Shown piece by piece: positions 26,530 to 34,571 of a stretch of DNA of 64,000 bases. The position numbers and the translations under genes were made by a program. A model generated the notes under the pieces. That model was not told the DNA's origin. It searched no databases and saw nothing but the letters and a program-made list of their open reading frames with translations. Position 1 is the first letter of the stretch, and every line of letters begins with the position of its first letter. Location: positions 1 to 64,000 of the forward strand of contig CAVQUV010000014.1 in assembly GCA_963716855.1 (NCBI GenBank). Reading direction: 5' to 3'. The DNA is from JAGVSZ01 sp963716855 (lineage in GTDB: Bacteria > Pseudomonadota > Gammaproteobacteria > Burkholderiales > SG8-39).

Positions 26530-27782
26530 CAGCGGTCCACTTCGCCGAACACGATATCCAGGGTGCCGATGATCGCGACCGCGTCGGCGATCATGTGGCC
26601 GCGCGAAATCTCGTCCAGCCCCGCGAGATGCGCGAATCCCGGGGCGCGGATCTTGAGGCGATAGGGCTTGTTGGCGCCGTCCGAGACGAGGTAGATACCG
26701 AACTCGCCCTTCGGGTGCTCGACCGTCGCGTAGGTCTCGCCGGGCGGCACGTGGATGCCTTCCGTGAAGAGCTTGAAATGGTGGATCAGGTCTTCCATGT
26801 TCGACTTCATCTCGACACGCGAGGGCGGGGCGATCTTGTGGTTGTCGGTGATCACCGGGCCGGGATTGGCGCGCAGCCACTCCACGCACTGCCGGATGAT
26901 GCGGTTCGACTGGCGCATCTCCTCGACGCGGACCAGGTAGCGGTCGTAGCAGTCGCCCTGCACGCCGACCGGGACGTCGAACGCCATCCGGTCGTACACG
27001 GCGTAGGGCTGCTTCTTCCGCAGGTCCCAGGCCACGCCCGAGCCGCGCAGCATCGGCCCGGTGCAGCCGAGCGCCAGCGCGCGCTCGGGAGTGAGGACGC
27101 CGATGCCGACCGTGCGCTGCTTCCAGATGCGGTTGTCCGTGAGCAGCGTCTCGTAGTCGTCGACGTAGCCGGGAAAGCGCCGCGTGAAATCCTCGATGAA
27201 ATCGAGGAGGCTCCCCTGCCGGGGCTCGTTCAGCTGCGCCGTCTCCTTGGCCGTGCGAAAGGCGGTGGCCTGGTATTGCGGCATCGCGTCCGGCAGGTCC
27301 CGGTACACGCCTCCGGGCCGGTAGTACGCCGCGTGCAGCCGCGCGCCCGAAACCGCCTCGTAGCAGTCCATGAGGTCCTCGCGCTCGCGGAAGCAGTACA
27401 GGAACATCGTCATCGCGCCGACGTCGAGCGCGTGCGCCCCGAGCCACAGCAGGTGGTTCAGGATGCGCGTGATCTCGTCGAACATCACGCGGATGTACTG
27501 CGCGCGCTCGGGCACTTCGACGCCGAGCAGCCTCTCGATCGCGAGGCAGTACGCGTGCTCGTTCGACATCATCGACACGTAGTCCAGACGGTCCATGTAC
27601 GGCAGCGCCTGGACGTAAGTCCGGGTCTCGGCAAGCTTCTCGGTGGCGCGGTGGAGCAGCCCGATGTGCGGGTCGGCCCGCATGATCACCTCGCCGTCCA
27701 GCTCGAGCACGAGGCGCAGAACGCCGTGGGCGGCCGGGTGCTGCGGTCCGAAGTTGAGGGTGTAGTTCCTGATCTCGGCCAT
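26529..27782 (-). CDS. nuoD: NADH-quinone oxidoreductase subunit D
   Basis: A 417-residue 49-kDa-type subunit lining the quinone cavity, related to [NiFe]-hydrogenase large subunits. NFGPQHPAAHGVLRLVLELD holds the quinone-contacting His, and the protein ends in DIVFGEVDR as expected. It is separate from nuoC, unlike the fused nuoCD of E. coli; 3 bases follow nuoC. Confidence 0.98.
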   Translation of the reverse strand: MAEIRNYTLNFGPQHPAAHGVLRLVLELDGEVIMRADPHIGLLHRATEKLAETRTYVQALPYMDRLDYVSMMSNEHAYCLAIERLLGVEVPERAQYIRVMFDEITRILNHLLWLGAHALDVGAMTMFLYCFREREDLMDCYEAVSGARLHAAYYRPGGVYRDLPDAMPQYQATAFRTAKETAQLNEPRQGSLLDFIEDFTRRFPGYVDDYETLLTDNRIWKQRTVGIGVLTPERALALGCTGPMLRGSGVAWDLRKKQPYAVYDRMAFDVPVGVQGDCYDRYLVRVEEMRQSNRIIRQCVEWLRANPGPVITDNHKIAPPSRVEMKSNMEDLIHHFKLFTEGIHVPPGETYATVEHPKGEFGIYLVSDGANKPYRLKIRAPGFAHLAGLDEISRGHMIADAVAIIGTLDIVFGEVDR

Positions 27783-27785
27783 GGA

Positions 27786-28421
27786 TCAGTGTTTCGTGCC
27801 GCGCATTTCCGGCTCCTGCGCTTCTCCGAGATCGCCGTACCGGTCCTCGCGGATGATGCGGGGCGTGATCTCGCGCGGCTCGATCGTGACCGCCTGGTAG
27901 ATCACCCGCCTTTGCTCCGGGTCGTAGCGCATCTCGACGTGGCCCGAGACGGGGAAATCCTTGCGGAACGGGTGCCCGACGAAGCCGTAATCGGTGAGGA
28001 TGCGCCTCAGGTCGGCATGCCCGGTGAATACGATCCCGAAGAGGTCGAACGCCTCGCGCTCGTACCAGTCGGCCGACGACCACACGCCGGTGACGGACGC
28101 GACCACCGGAAAGCCTTCGTCCGGCGCGAACGTGCGCACGCGCACGCGCCAGTTGTGCGTCACGGACAGAAGATGCGCGACCACCGCAAAGCGCGGTCCC
28201 GGGTGCGCGCTCTCCCCGTAGGACGAGTAGTCGACGCCGCACAGGTCGACCAGCTGCTCGAAGCGTAGCTGCGGGTCGTCCCGCAGGATCCGGGCGGCGG
28301 CGAGATAGTCGTCCGCGCTGACGACCACGGTGACCTCGCCGAGCGCAGTCGTGAGGCTCGCGATGCGCGCGCCGAGCGCGGTGGCGAGCGCCGCGTTGAG
28401 CCGTTCGAGCTTCGTCGTCAT
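27786..28421 (-). CDS. nuoC: NADH-quinone oxidoreductase subunit C
   Basis: A 211-residue 30-kDa-type subunit of the connecting arm, without cofactor. The signature region ADWYEREAFDLFGIVFTGH, then DLRRILTDYGFVGHPFRKDF, is clear. Starts 13 bases after nuoB. An unfused nuoC supports the betaproteobacterial assignment. Confidence 0.97.
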   Translation of the reverse strand: MTTKLERLNAALATALGARIASLTTALGEVTVVVSADDYLAAARILRDDPQLRFEQLVDLCGVDYSSYGESAHPGPRFAVVAHLLSVTHNWRVRVRTFAPDEGFPVVASVTGVWSSADWYEREAFDLFGIVFTGHADLRRILTDYGFVGHPFRKDFPVSGHVEMRYDPEQRRVIYQAVTIEPREITPRIIREDRYGDLGEAQEPEMRGTKH

Positions 28422-28434
28422 CCGCGGGACCGCG

Positions 28435-28911
28435 TCACCTGGCGATCGTGTTGGTGCGCCGGATCTTGTTCTGGAGCTGCACGATCCCGTACAGCAGCGC
28501 CTCGGCGGTCGGCGGGCAGCCCGGCACGTACACGTCCACCGGCACGATTCGGTCGCAGCCGCGCACCACCGAGTAAGAGTAGTGATAGTAGCCGCCGCCG
28601 TTCGCGCACGAGCCCATCGAGATGACCCAGCGCGGCTCGGGCATCTGGTCGTACACCTTGCGCAGCGCCGGGGCCATCTTGTTGCACAGCGTCCCGGCGA
28701 CGATCATCACGTCCGACTGGCGCGGGCTCGGTCGGAAGACGATGCCGAACCGGTCGAGGTCGTAGCGCGCGGCGCCGGCATGCATCATCTCGACGGCGCA
28801 GCAGGCAAGGCCGAACGTCATGGGCCACATCGAGCCGGTGCGCGTCCAGTTGATGAGCTTGTCGAGCTGGGTCGTGACGAACCCTTCCTGGAGGACGCCT
28901 TCTATTCCCAT
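28435..28911 (-). CDS. nuoB: NADH-quinone oxidoreductase subunit B
   Basis: A 158-residue subunit carrying the terminal [4Fe-4S] cluster N2. The tandem cysteines (GLACCAVEMM), GSCANGGGYYHYSY and VPGCPPTAEAL give all ligands. ATG at 28911 lies inside the end of nuoA (10-base overlap); a longer frame upstream is nuoA sequence in another phase. Confidence 0.98.
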   Translation of the reverse strand: MGIEGVLQEGFVTTQLDKLINWTRTGSMWPMTFGLACCAVEMMHAGAARYDLDRFGIVFRPSPRQSDVMIVAGTLCNKMAPALRKVYDQMPEPRWVISMGSCANGGGYYHYSYSVVRGCDRIVPVDVYVPGCPPTAEALLYGIVQLQNKIRRTNTIAR

Positions 28912-29258
28912 TCCAGGGCCCCCTTCTTCCACTCGTAGACGAAACCGACGACCAGGACCGCCAGGAAGATCATCATCGACCAGAAGCCGAACGCGCCGAT
29001 CTCGTTCAGCGTCACCGCCCACGGAAAGAGGAACGCGATCTCGAGGTCGAACAGGATGAAGAGGATCGCGACCAGGTAGTAGCGCACGTCGAACTTCATG
29101 CGCGCATCCTCGAACGCCTCGAAGCCGCATTCGTAGGGGGAGAGCTTCTCGCTGTCCGGGCGGTTCGGCCCCAGAACCCAGCCCACGCCGATCATCGCGC
29201 CGCCGAGGCCGAACGCGACGAGGATGAAGAGCAGGATCGGGAAGTAATCGGCCAGCAC
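28902..29258 (-). CDS. nuoA: NADH-quinone oxidoreductase subunit A
   Basis: A 118-residue three-helix membrane subunit (ND3). The conserved loop SPYECGFEAFEDARMKFDVR with its Cys, and FLLFDLE-like ILFDLEIAFLFPWA, are diagnostic. It is the first complex I gene, 133 bases after the tRNA-Leu gene on the same strand. Confidence 0.97.
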   Translation of the reverse strand: MLADYFPILLFILVAFGLGGAMIGVGWVLGPNRPDSEKLSPYECGFEAFEDARMKFDVRYYLVAILFILFDLEIAFLFPWAVTLNEIGAFGFWSMMIFLAVLVVGFVYEWKKGALEWE

Positions 29259-29391
29259 GGTCTGATGTCGCGATTGCGTTCGGCGCTCCGGCTTCGGGCC
29301 GGCGGGCCGCTTGCCTTTCTATCCAATGGGCCCAAACCAGCGGGCCGGAGACAGCGTTGCAGCGCCCGCCTCGCCCCCCGACGAATCACCA

Positions 29392-29478
29392 TGGTGCCGA
29401 CGGGGAGACTCGAACTCCCACAGCCTTGCGGCCACCAGCCCCTCAAGCTGGCGTGTCTACCAATTTCACCACGTCGGC
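29392..29478 (-). tRNA. tRNA-Leu (anticodon GAG)
   Basis: The minus strand folds into an 87-base class II tRNA ending in encoded CCA. The acceptor stem pairs GCCGACG with CGTCGGC; the anticodon stem CCAGC/GCTGG encloses loop TTGAGGG (anticodon GAG, reading CUC/CUU); a long variable arm (TGGCCGCAAGGCT) and the TTCGAGT T-loop follow. It stands between secG and nuoA, a conserved betaproteobacterial position, and is probably processed from their transcript. Confidence 0.96.
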
Positions 29479-29524
29479 GTCGCCGCGCCGCGACGGCCTA
29501 CCGTCCGCGCGAGCGGCGCGTATT

Positions 29525-29896
29525 CTACTTCGGAACCTCGCTCGCCCTCGATCCGGGCGTGTCGGTGGTCGCGGGCTTCGGCACTTCGCCCGCCGGCGCC
29601 TTCGGCGCCGCCGGCGTGGTCTGCACCTGGTCCATGACGCTTCCGCCCGCTTTCGGCTTCAGGTTCGCGAGATACGCGAGCCCGAGGCTCGAGAAGAAGA
29701 ACACCACCGCGAGGACGGCGGTCGTACGCGAGAGAAAGTTGGCCGAGCCGGTCGCCCCGAAGAGGCTGCCCGATGCGCCCGAGCCGAACGCCGCACCGAC
29801 GTCGGCGCCCTTGCCGTGCTGGAGCAGCACGAGCCCGATGATCCCCAGCGCCGCCGCGACGTGCACGATCAGCGCCAGTGTGAGCCAGATGTCCAT
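29525..29896 (-). CDS. secG: Preprotein translocase subunit SecG
   Basis: A 123-residue two-helix accessory subunit of the SecYEG channel. GLVLLQHGKGADVGAAFGSG and SLFGATGSANFLSRTTAVLA are the SecG signature. The C-terminal tail (about residue 85 on) is rich in Pro, Ala and Lys, as often seen in betaproteobacteria. ATG at 29896 is preferred over one 6 codons upstream because it gives the usual MDIWLTLAL opening. Confidence 0.95.
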   Translation of the reverse strand: MDIWLTLALIVHVAAALGIIGLVLLQHGKGADVGAAFGSGASGSLFGATGSANFLSRTTAVLAVVFFFSSLGLAYLANLKPKAGGSVMDQVQTTPAAPKAPAGEVPKPATTDTPGSRASEVPK

Positions 29897-29912
29897 TTCA
29901 ATTCTCCACAAC

Positions 29913-29986
29913 ACGAAGGGACAATGCCGCTGCGCGGCGCCCCTTCGTACTCCCCGATTTCGGGGAAAGCGATGCCTCCGGCATCG
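29913..29986. repeat. Three hairpins between tpiA and secG
   Basis: Stems: ACGAAGGG/CCCTTCGT with an inner GCCGC/GCGGC (29913-29948), CCCCG/CGGGG (29952-29965) and CGATGCC/GGCATCG (29970-29986). They fill the 98-base gap. No T run follows in the direction of transcription, so read-through to secG is expected. Confidence 0.6.
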
Positions 29987-29994
29987 GTTTCATC

Positions 29995-30756
29995 CTAGGA
30001 TGCCTTTACCGCCGCCGCGCAAATTGCGACGAAATCGTCCGCGACCAGCGCTGCGCCGCCGATCAACCCACCATCCACGTCGGGCTGCGCGAACAGCTCC
30101 GCCGCGTTCGCCGGCTTCACGCTGCCGCCGTACAGGAGCGGAAGCGCTGCCGCCGTCGCCCGGTCCACCGCGCCGATGCGCTGCCGGATGAACACGTGCA
30201 CCTCCTGCGCCTGCGCCGGGCTCGCGGTCCGCCCGGTTCCGATCGCCCAGACGGGCTCGTACGCGACCACTGCGCCCGCAAGCCCGGACGCACCGCCCGC
30301 ACCGATCACCGCATCGAGCTGGCGCCCGACCACCTCTTCGGTCGCGCCCCGCTCGCGCTCTGCGAGCGTCTCGCCGACGCACACGATCGGTATCAGTCCG
30401 GCCCGCCGCGCGGCGACGAACTTCGCCGCGACCCGGGCGTCGTCCTCGCCATAGAGGGCGCGGCGCTCCGAGTGCCCGACGATCACATAGCGGGAACCGA
30501 GGTCGCTCAGCATGCCGCCCGAGACCTCGCCGGTATATGCGCCCGCATCGTGCTCGCTCAGGGTCTGCCCGCCCCAGGCGATCGAGCTGCCCTCGAGCGC
30601 CGCGGCGGCCTGCTGCAGATACGGGAACGGCACGCACACCACGATCGCGACGCCGGGTGCCTGCCGCGCGCCCGCCTTCACCGCCTCGAGGAGTCGCGCA
30701 TTGGCCGCGCGGCTCCCGTGCATCTTCCAGTTTCCTGCGACGAGCCGGGTGCGCAT
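29995..30756 (-). CDS. tpiA: Triosephosphate isomerase
   Basis: A 253-residue TIM-barrel enzyme interconverting dihydroxyacetone phosphate and glyceraldehyde 3-phosphate. Catalytic residues are present: Lys in AGNWKMHGS, His in VIVGHSERRALYGE, Glu in VAYEPVWAIGTG; the phosphate loop LLYGGSVKPANA follows. It is the first gene after the promoter at 30779-30808 and heads the tpiA-secG-tRNA-nuo series. Confidence 0.97.
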   Translation of the reverse strand: MRTRLVAGNWKMHGSRAANARLLEAVKAGARQAPGVAIVVCVPFPYLQQAAAALEGSSIAWGGQTLSEHDAGAYTGEVSGGMLSDLGSRYVIVGHSERRALYGEDDARVAAKFVAARRAGLIPIVCVGETLAERERGATEEVVGRQLDAVIGAGGASGLAGAVVAYEPVWAIGTGRTASPAQAQEVHVFIRQRIGAVDRATAAALPLLYGGSVKPANAAELFAQPDVDGGLIGGAALVADDFVAICAAAVKAS

Positions 30757-30778
30757 CGAGTCCGTCCAAAACCGTCGG

Positions 30779-30808
30779 ATTGTACCGGTCCGGCGCCGAT
30801 CCGGTCAA
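30779..30808 (-). promoter_or_regulatory. Sigma70-type promoter for tpiA-secG-tRNA-Leu-nuo
   Basis: On the minus strand TTGACC (30808-30803) is separated by 18 bases from TACAAT (30784-30779). Transcription would begin near 30772, giving a 5' leader of about 16 bases before the tpiA ATG. This is the best -35/-10 pair in the window. Confidence 0.75.
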
Positions 30809-30862
30809 TGAAAACCGTGGCTTAGCGAAGTGCGGACCACCCTGCGAGCGCCTTGATTCGCA

Positions 30863-31657
30863 TCACGATTGCGCCGCGCGCAGCGCGAACTCGCGCACCG
30901 TCATGCCGCGCTTCGCGCCGCCGCGCGCGGCCGGCTCGTTGAGGTGCGCGACGATGCCGCTGTCCCAGAGCGATCGTCCGTCGCCGATGCGCGCGGTCGC
31001 GCCGTCGGCCGCAACGGCGGGAATGCCGCGCGCCGCGAGCACCGGCAGGCGCGTCACGCCCGCAGCGCCGTTTCCCGCGTCGTGGAACGCCGCGGCGCGC
31101 GCATCGACCGCGAGCGCCGAATCCGGGCGCGCGCCGTGCAGGGCCGCGTGCGAACCGATGAGCAGGACGCGCCCGGCATCGGCAGTCTCGATCATCCCGA
31201 CCGAGTCGATTGCCCACACGTCGCGTGCCCCTGCGGCCGCATGCAGCAGGAAGCGTCCTTCGCTGTAGGAAGGCGGCGACGTGCGCGGCGCCGGTGCGAC
31301 GCGCAGCCGCTCGGCTGCCTCGCGGCCGGACATCCCGGGCGCGACGCCGCACGCTGCAGCGGTCGCATTGACGTGCGACACGACGCCGCGCGCAAGGGTG
31401 TCGCCGCCGTCGCCGATGCGCGCGGAATGGTGCGCGACCGCGGCCGCCGCCATGCCGATCCCGTCGAGATACGCGAGCCCGGCGATCCCCGCTCCGTCCT
31501 TGCCCACGCCCGCGTCGTTGAGCAGGACGGCGCCCGCACCGGCCCGCGCGGCGTAGTAGGCGGCAATCACGCCCGCGTGCGAGCCGGCGACCAGCACCGC
31601 GCCGCGCACCTCGGGACCGAGTTGCGTCACGCTCTCCGCGACGACGATCGCGGTCAT
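30863..31657 (-). CDS. Unrecognised protein with internal domain duplication
   Basis: A 264-residue protein I cannot assign. It consists of two copies of one domain. Landmarks in copy one are GSHAG (25-29), NDAG (47-50), ARIGDG (79-84), SHVN (94-97) and GMSGREAAE (108-116). Copy two has GSHAA (168-172), HDAG (192-195), ARIGDG (222-227), AHLN (237-240) and GMTVREFAL (251-259). Spacing between landmarks is nearly the same in both. There is no signal peptide or clear membrane helix; composition is rich in Ala and Gly. The start overlaps the stop of the upstream acyltransferase by 4 bases, so it is translationally coupled. Glycine-rich GSH and IGDG turns suggest ligand binding, but that is inference. 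Confidence 0.8.
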   Translation of the reverse strand: MTAIVVAESVTQLGPEVRGAVLVAGSHAGVIAAYYAARAGAGAVLLNDAGVGKDGAGIAGLAYLDGIGMAAAAVAHHSARIGDGGDTLARGVVSHVNATAAACGVAPGMSGREAAERLRVAPAPRTSPPSYSEGRFLLHAAAGARDVWAIDSVGMIETADAGRVLLIGSHAALHGARPDSALAVDARAAAFHDAGNGAAGVTRLPVLAARGIPAVAADGATARIGDGRSLWDSGIVAHLNEPAARGGAKRGMTVREFALRAAQS

Positions 31658-32259
31658 CGCGTCCGCCTCTTTGGCGGGAACCGGATTGGTCCGGCCAGCT
31701 CTTGTCGTCGCCCCCGCTTGCCCGCATAGAAGGCGCGGATGCGGTTGAGGTCGGCCTCCTGATTGCCGCTGAGGTCGAGCCATCCGCCCACTCCGACCTC
31801 GCGGCGGGCGTAGTCGATGAACGCCAGGCCGAGCGGCACCCGCGCGGCAAGCGCCAGCCGGTAGAACCCGGTCTTCCAGTGCTCGGTCTTCGCGCGCGTG
31901 CCCTCGGGCGTGAACACGATGTGGAACTCCGCGCGCCGCTCGAACTCTCGCGCGAGCTGGCCGACGAAGCCGGTGGGCTCGCGGCGGTTTACCGGGATCC
32001 CGCCGATCCGCCGCAGCCACGCGCCGAACGGCCCGCGGAACAGCGTGTCCTTGGCCGCGAAGTGGCAGCGAAGCTCGATCGCCGCGCGCCCGAGCATCCC
32101 GACGACGAAGTCCCAGTTCGACGTGTGCGGGTAGACGATGATCACCGACTGCGGCCGCGGCGGCGGCACCAACACCGGGCGCCAGCCGATCAGCCGCAAC
32201 AGCGCGCCGGCGAGGCGTCCGCCGATGCCCAGCCGGAGCTCGCCGGTCTCCCCGGTCAT
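31654..32259 (-). CDS. PlsC-like 1-acylglycerol-3-phosphate acyltransferase family protein
   Basis: A 201-residue acyltransferase-fold protein. The catalytic HX4D motif is HTSNWD (His45, Asp50), motif II-like GIPVNRRE follows, and motif III is FTPEGTRAK. It lacks an N-terminal membrane anchor of usual size and is shorter than PlsC (about 240), so it belongs to the shorter acyltransferase-like group; acyl acceptor unknown. ATG at 32259 shares one base with the dtd stop; a TTG just before it is an alternative start. Confidence 0.82.
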   Translation of the reverse strand: MTGETGELRLGIGGRLAGALLRLIGWRPVLVPPPRPQSVIIVYPHTSNWDFVVGMLGRAAIELRCHFAAKDTLFRGPFGAWLRRIGGIPVNRREPTGFVGQLAREFERRAEFHIVFTPEGTRAKTEHWKTGFYRLALAARVPLGLAFIDYARREVGVGGWLDLSGNQEADLNRIRAFYAGKRGRRQELAGPIRFPPKRRTR

Positions 32260-32717
32260 CAAGATCGCGCCCCGGGCGGATCAACGCGCAGCCAGAACGT
32301 GACCGGCCCGTCGTTCACGAGCTGCACTTGCATGTGTGCGCCGAACTCGCCGGTCGCCACCTTCGGGTGCAGCGCGCGAGCGCGTTCGACCGCGTGGTCG
32401 TAGAGGGCACGTCCCCGTTCGGGCTCGGCTGCCGGCGTGAAGCTCGGGCGATTGCCGCTGCGCGTGTCGGCGGCGAGCGTGAACTGCGGAACGATCAGCA
32501 GCCCGCCGCCGATGTCGCGCACGCTGCGATTCATCTTGCCGGCAGCGTCGCCGAACATCCGGAAGCCCAGAATCCGCTCCACGAGCCGGCTCGCGCTCGA
32601 CTCGTCATCGCCGCGCTCGGCGCACACGAGCGCGAGGGCCCCGGCGCCTATATCGCCGACGACGCGGCCCTCGACCGTAACGCGGGCTTCTGCGACGCGC
32701 TGCAGGAGCGCGATCAC
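32259..32717 (-). CDS. dtd: D-aminoacyl-tRNA deacylase
   Basis: A 152-residue DTD, which hydrolyses D-aminoacyl-tRNA (for example D-Tyr-tRNA) and mischarged Gly-tRNA(Ala). The start ALLQRVAEARVTVEG, the PQFTLAAD block and the late Gly-cisPro motif VNDGPVTFWL are family signatures; the first position of the usual SQFT block is Pro here. It begins 8 bases before the dctM stop and is the first of three overlapping genes, so it may be read from the TRAP transporter transcript. Confidence 0.95.
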   Translation of the reverse strand: MIALLQRVAEARVTVEGRVVGDIGAGALALVCAERGDDESSASRLVERILGFRMFGDAAGKMNRSVRDIGGGLLIVPQFTLAADTRSGNRPSFTPAAEPERGRALYDHAVERARALHPKVATGEFGAHMQVQLVNDGPVTFWLRVDPPGARS

Positions 32718-32724
32718 GCGAGCT

Positions 32725-34008
32725 TCACAGGTAACCGAGCCAGCGCGGCAGCGCGAGCGCGAGCTCCGGCACGAAGGTGACGAGCAGGAGCACGGCCGTC
32801 AGGGCGAGGATCATCCAGGTGATCCACACGAACGTGGACTCGATCGTAATGCCCGCGAGGCGGCAGGTGACCATGAGGTTGACCGCCGTAGGCGGCGTGC
32901 AGGCGCCGATGGCGACATTGAGCGTGATGATGACCCCGAACCAGACGAGGTCCCAGTTGTACGCCAGCGCGACCGGAACGAGGAACGGCAGGAAGATGAA
33001 GTAGGTCGCGATCGCGTCGAGCGCGGTCCCGGCGATGAGCAGCATCACGGTGATGCTGAGCAGTACCAGCACTTCGTTCGCGCCGGTGGCGGTGAGGCTC
33101 TTCGCGAACGCGTTGAAAACGCCGATGGTGTCGATTGCCCAGCCGAAGACGCTCGCGAGCCCCACGATCAGCAGGATCACCGCCGAGATCTCCGCGGACT
33201 CGGCGAGCACGTTCCAGAACTCGCGGAAGCTGAGCCCTTCATAGACGAAGATCCCGATCGCGAGCCCGTAGGCCACTGCCACCACCGCGGCCTCCGTCGG
33301 GGTGAAGAGCCCGCTGCGCATGCCGCCGAGGATGACCACCGGCGCGGCGAGCGCCCAGGTCGCATTGCGCAGGCTCGCCCAGAACGGCGGCGCCGGCTCG
33401 GGATCGTTCGCACCGAAGCCGTGGCGCACGCTCAACCAGACGCCCGCGCCGATCAGCGCCAGGCCCGAGAGCAGGCCGGGAACGATCCCGGCCGCGAAGA
33501 GCGCGGGCACGCTCGCTTGCGGGACGAGGATGCTATAGACGATCAGCGCCACGGAGGGCGGGATCAGCACGTCGGTGACCCCGCCCGCCGCGATCAGGCT
33601 CGCGGAAAACGCCTTCGGATAGCCCGCGCGCGCCATCGCCGGGATCATGATCGCGCCCACTGCGGCGGCGTCGGCCGCTCCGGAGCCCGACACGCCGCCG
33701 AGGATCATGCAGACGATGATCGCCGCGGCCGCAAGCCCGCCGCGCCGCCGGCCGACCATCGAGGCGGCGAACCGCACCAGGCTCGCCGCCATGCCGGTCC
33801 GATCGAACACGAGCCCCGCGAGGATGAAGAGCGGCAACGCGAGCAACGGATACTTCGCGATGCCGCCGTAGACCGTGGTCGGGACCGACATCACGCCCAT
33901 CTGCGCGTACACGATAGTCGCGAAGCCGGAGAGCCCCAGCGCGACGGCGAGCGGCACGCCCGCCACCATCAGCAGCAGGAACACCCCGAACAGGATCGTC
34001 GCGCTCAT
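32725..34008 (-). CDS. dctM: TRAP transporter large permease (DctM type)
   Basis: A 427-residue 12-helix membrane protein that carries out sodium-driven uptake in a TRAP transporter. Family signatures include ALPLFILAGLVFDRTGMAASLV, GGVSGSGAADAAAVGAIMIP and VIITLNVAIGACTPPTAVNL. ATG at 34008 overlaps the dctQ stop by 4 bases. Confidence 0.94.
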   Translation of the reverse strand: MSATILFGVFLLLMVAGVPLAVALGLSGFATIVYAQMGVMSVPTTVYGGIAKYPLLALPLFILAGLVFDRTGMAASLVRFAASMVGRRRGGLAAAAIIVCMILGGVSGSGAADAAAVGAIMIPAMARAGYPKAFSASLIAAGGVTDVLIPPSVALIVYSILVPQASVPALFAAGIVPGLLSGLALIGAGVWLSVRHGFGANDPEPAPPFWASLRNATWALAAPVVILGGMRSGLFTPTEAAVVAVAYGLAIGIFVYEGLSFREFWNVLAESAEISAVILLIVGLASVFGWAIDTIGVFNAFAKSLTATGANEVLVLLSITVMLLIAGTALDAIATYFIFLPFLVPVALAYNWDLVWFGVIITLNVAIGACTPPTAVNLMVTCRLAGITIESTFVWITWMILALTAVLLLVTFVPELALALPRWLGYL

Positions 34009-34526
34009 GGGTTCCGGTGCAGGTCGACGAGGGCCTGCACGAGGCGCAGGAGAATGAGCAGCGAGAGGATCGGGAGCCAGACGGTGTAGAGCCACTGCGG
34101 CGCGCCGATGCCGGGCGAAGTCACCTCGTATCGGAAGTCGTCCCACGCCATGCGTCCGCCGAGCCACACGAGGAGCCCGGCCATGAACGCAGAGGTCGCG
34201 ATCGAGAACGCCAACAGCCTGCGCCGCCACGCCGGGGGACAGCGCTCGACAAACCAAGTCACGGCGATCTGGTTGCCGTCGAGGAACGCCTTCGCGGAGG
34301 CCACGAAGGTCATGAAGACCATCAGGAAGACCGAGATCTCCTCGGTGAACGCGAACGAGATGTCGGTGAAATACCGCACCAGGACGTTCGCCGCCGTGAT
34401 GACGCACAGCGCCGCCATCGCGGCGGCGCCGAGGACGCGCTCGACGCGGAAGCGGCGCTCGATCGTCGCGGGATCGAACGCCGGCCGCGGATCGTCGCTT
34501 CCGCTCACCTGGGCCTCGTCGGGCAC
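34005..34526 (-). CDS. dctQ: TRAP transporter small permease (DctQ type)
   Basis: A 173-residue protein with four hydrophobic helices, the small membrane subunit of the TRAP transporter. The block FTEEISVFLMVFMTFVASAK is typical. An N-terminal polar stretch of about 30 residues precedes the first helix. Lies 45 bases after dctP. Confidence 0.9.
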   Translation of the reverse strand: MPDEAQVSGSDDPRPAFDPATIERRFRVERVLGAAAMAALCVITAANVLVRYFTDISFAFTEEISVFLMVFMTFVASAKAFLDGNQIAVTWFVERCPPAWRRRLLAFSIATSAFMAGLLVWLGGRMAWDDFRYEVTSPGIGAPQWLYTVWLPILSLLILLRLVQALVDLHRNP

Positions 34527-34571
34527 ATGCGCCGGCTCCGCTCGCGGCCGCCGGCGCGCTGCCGCCCGGGC

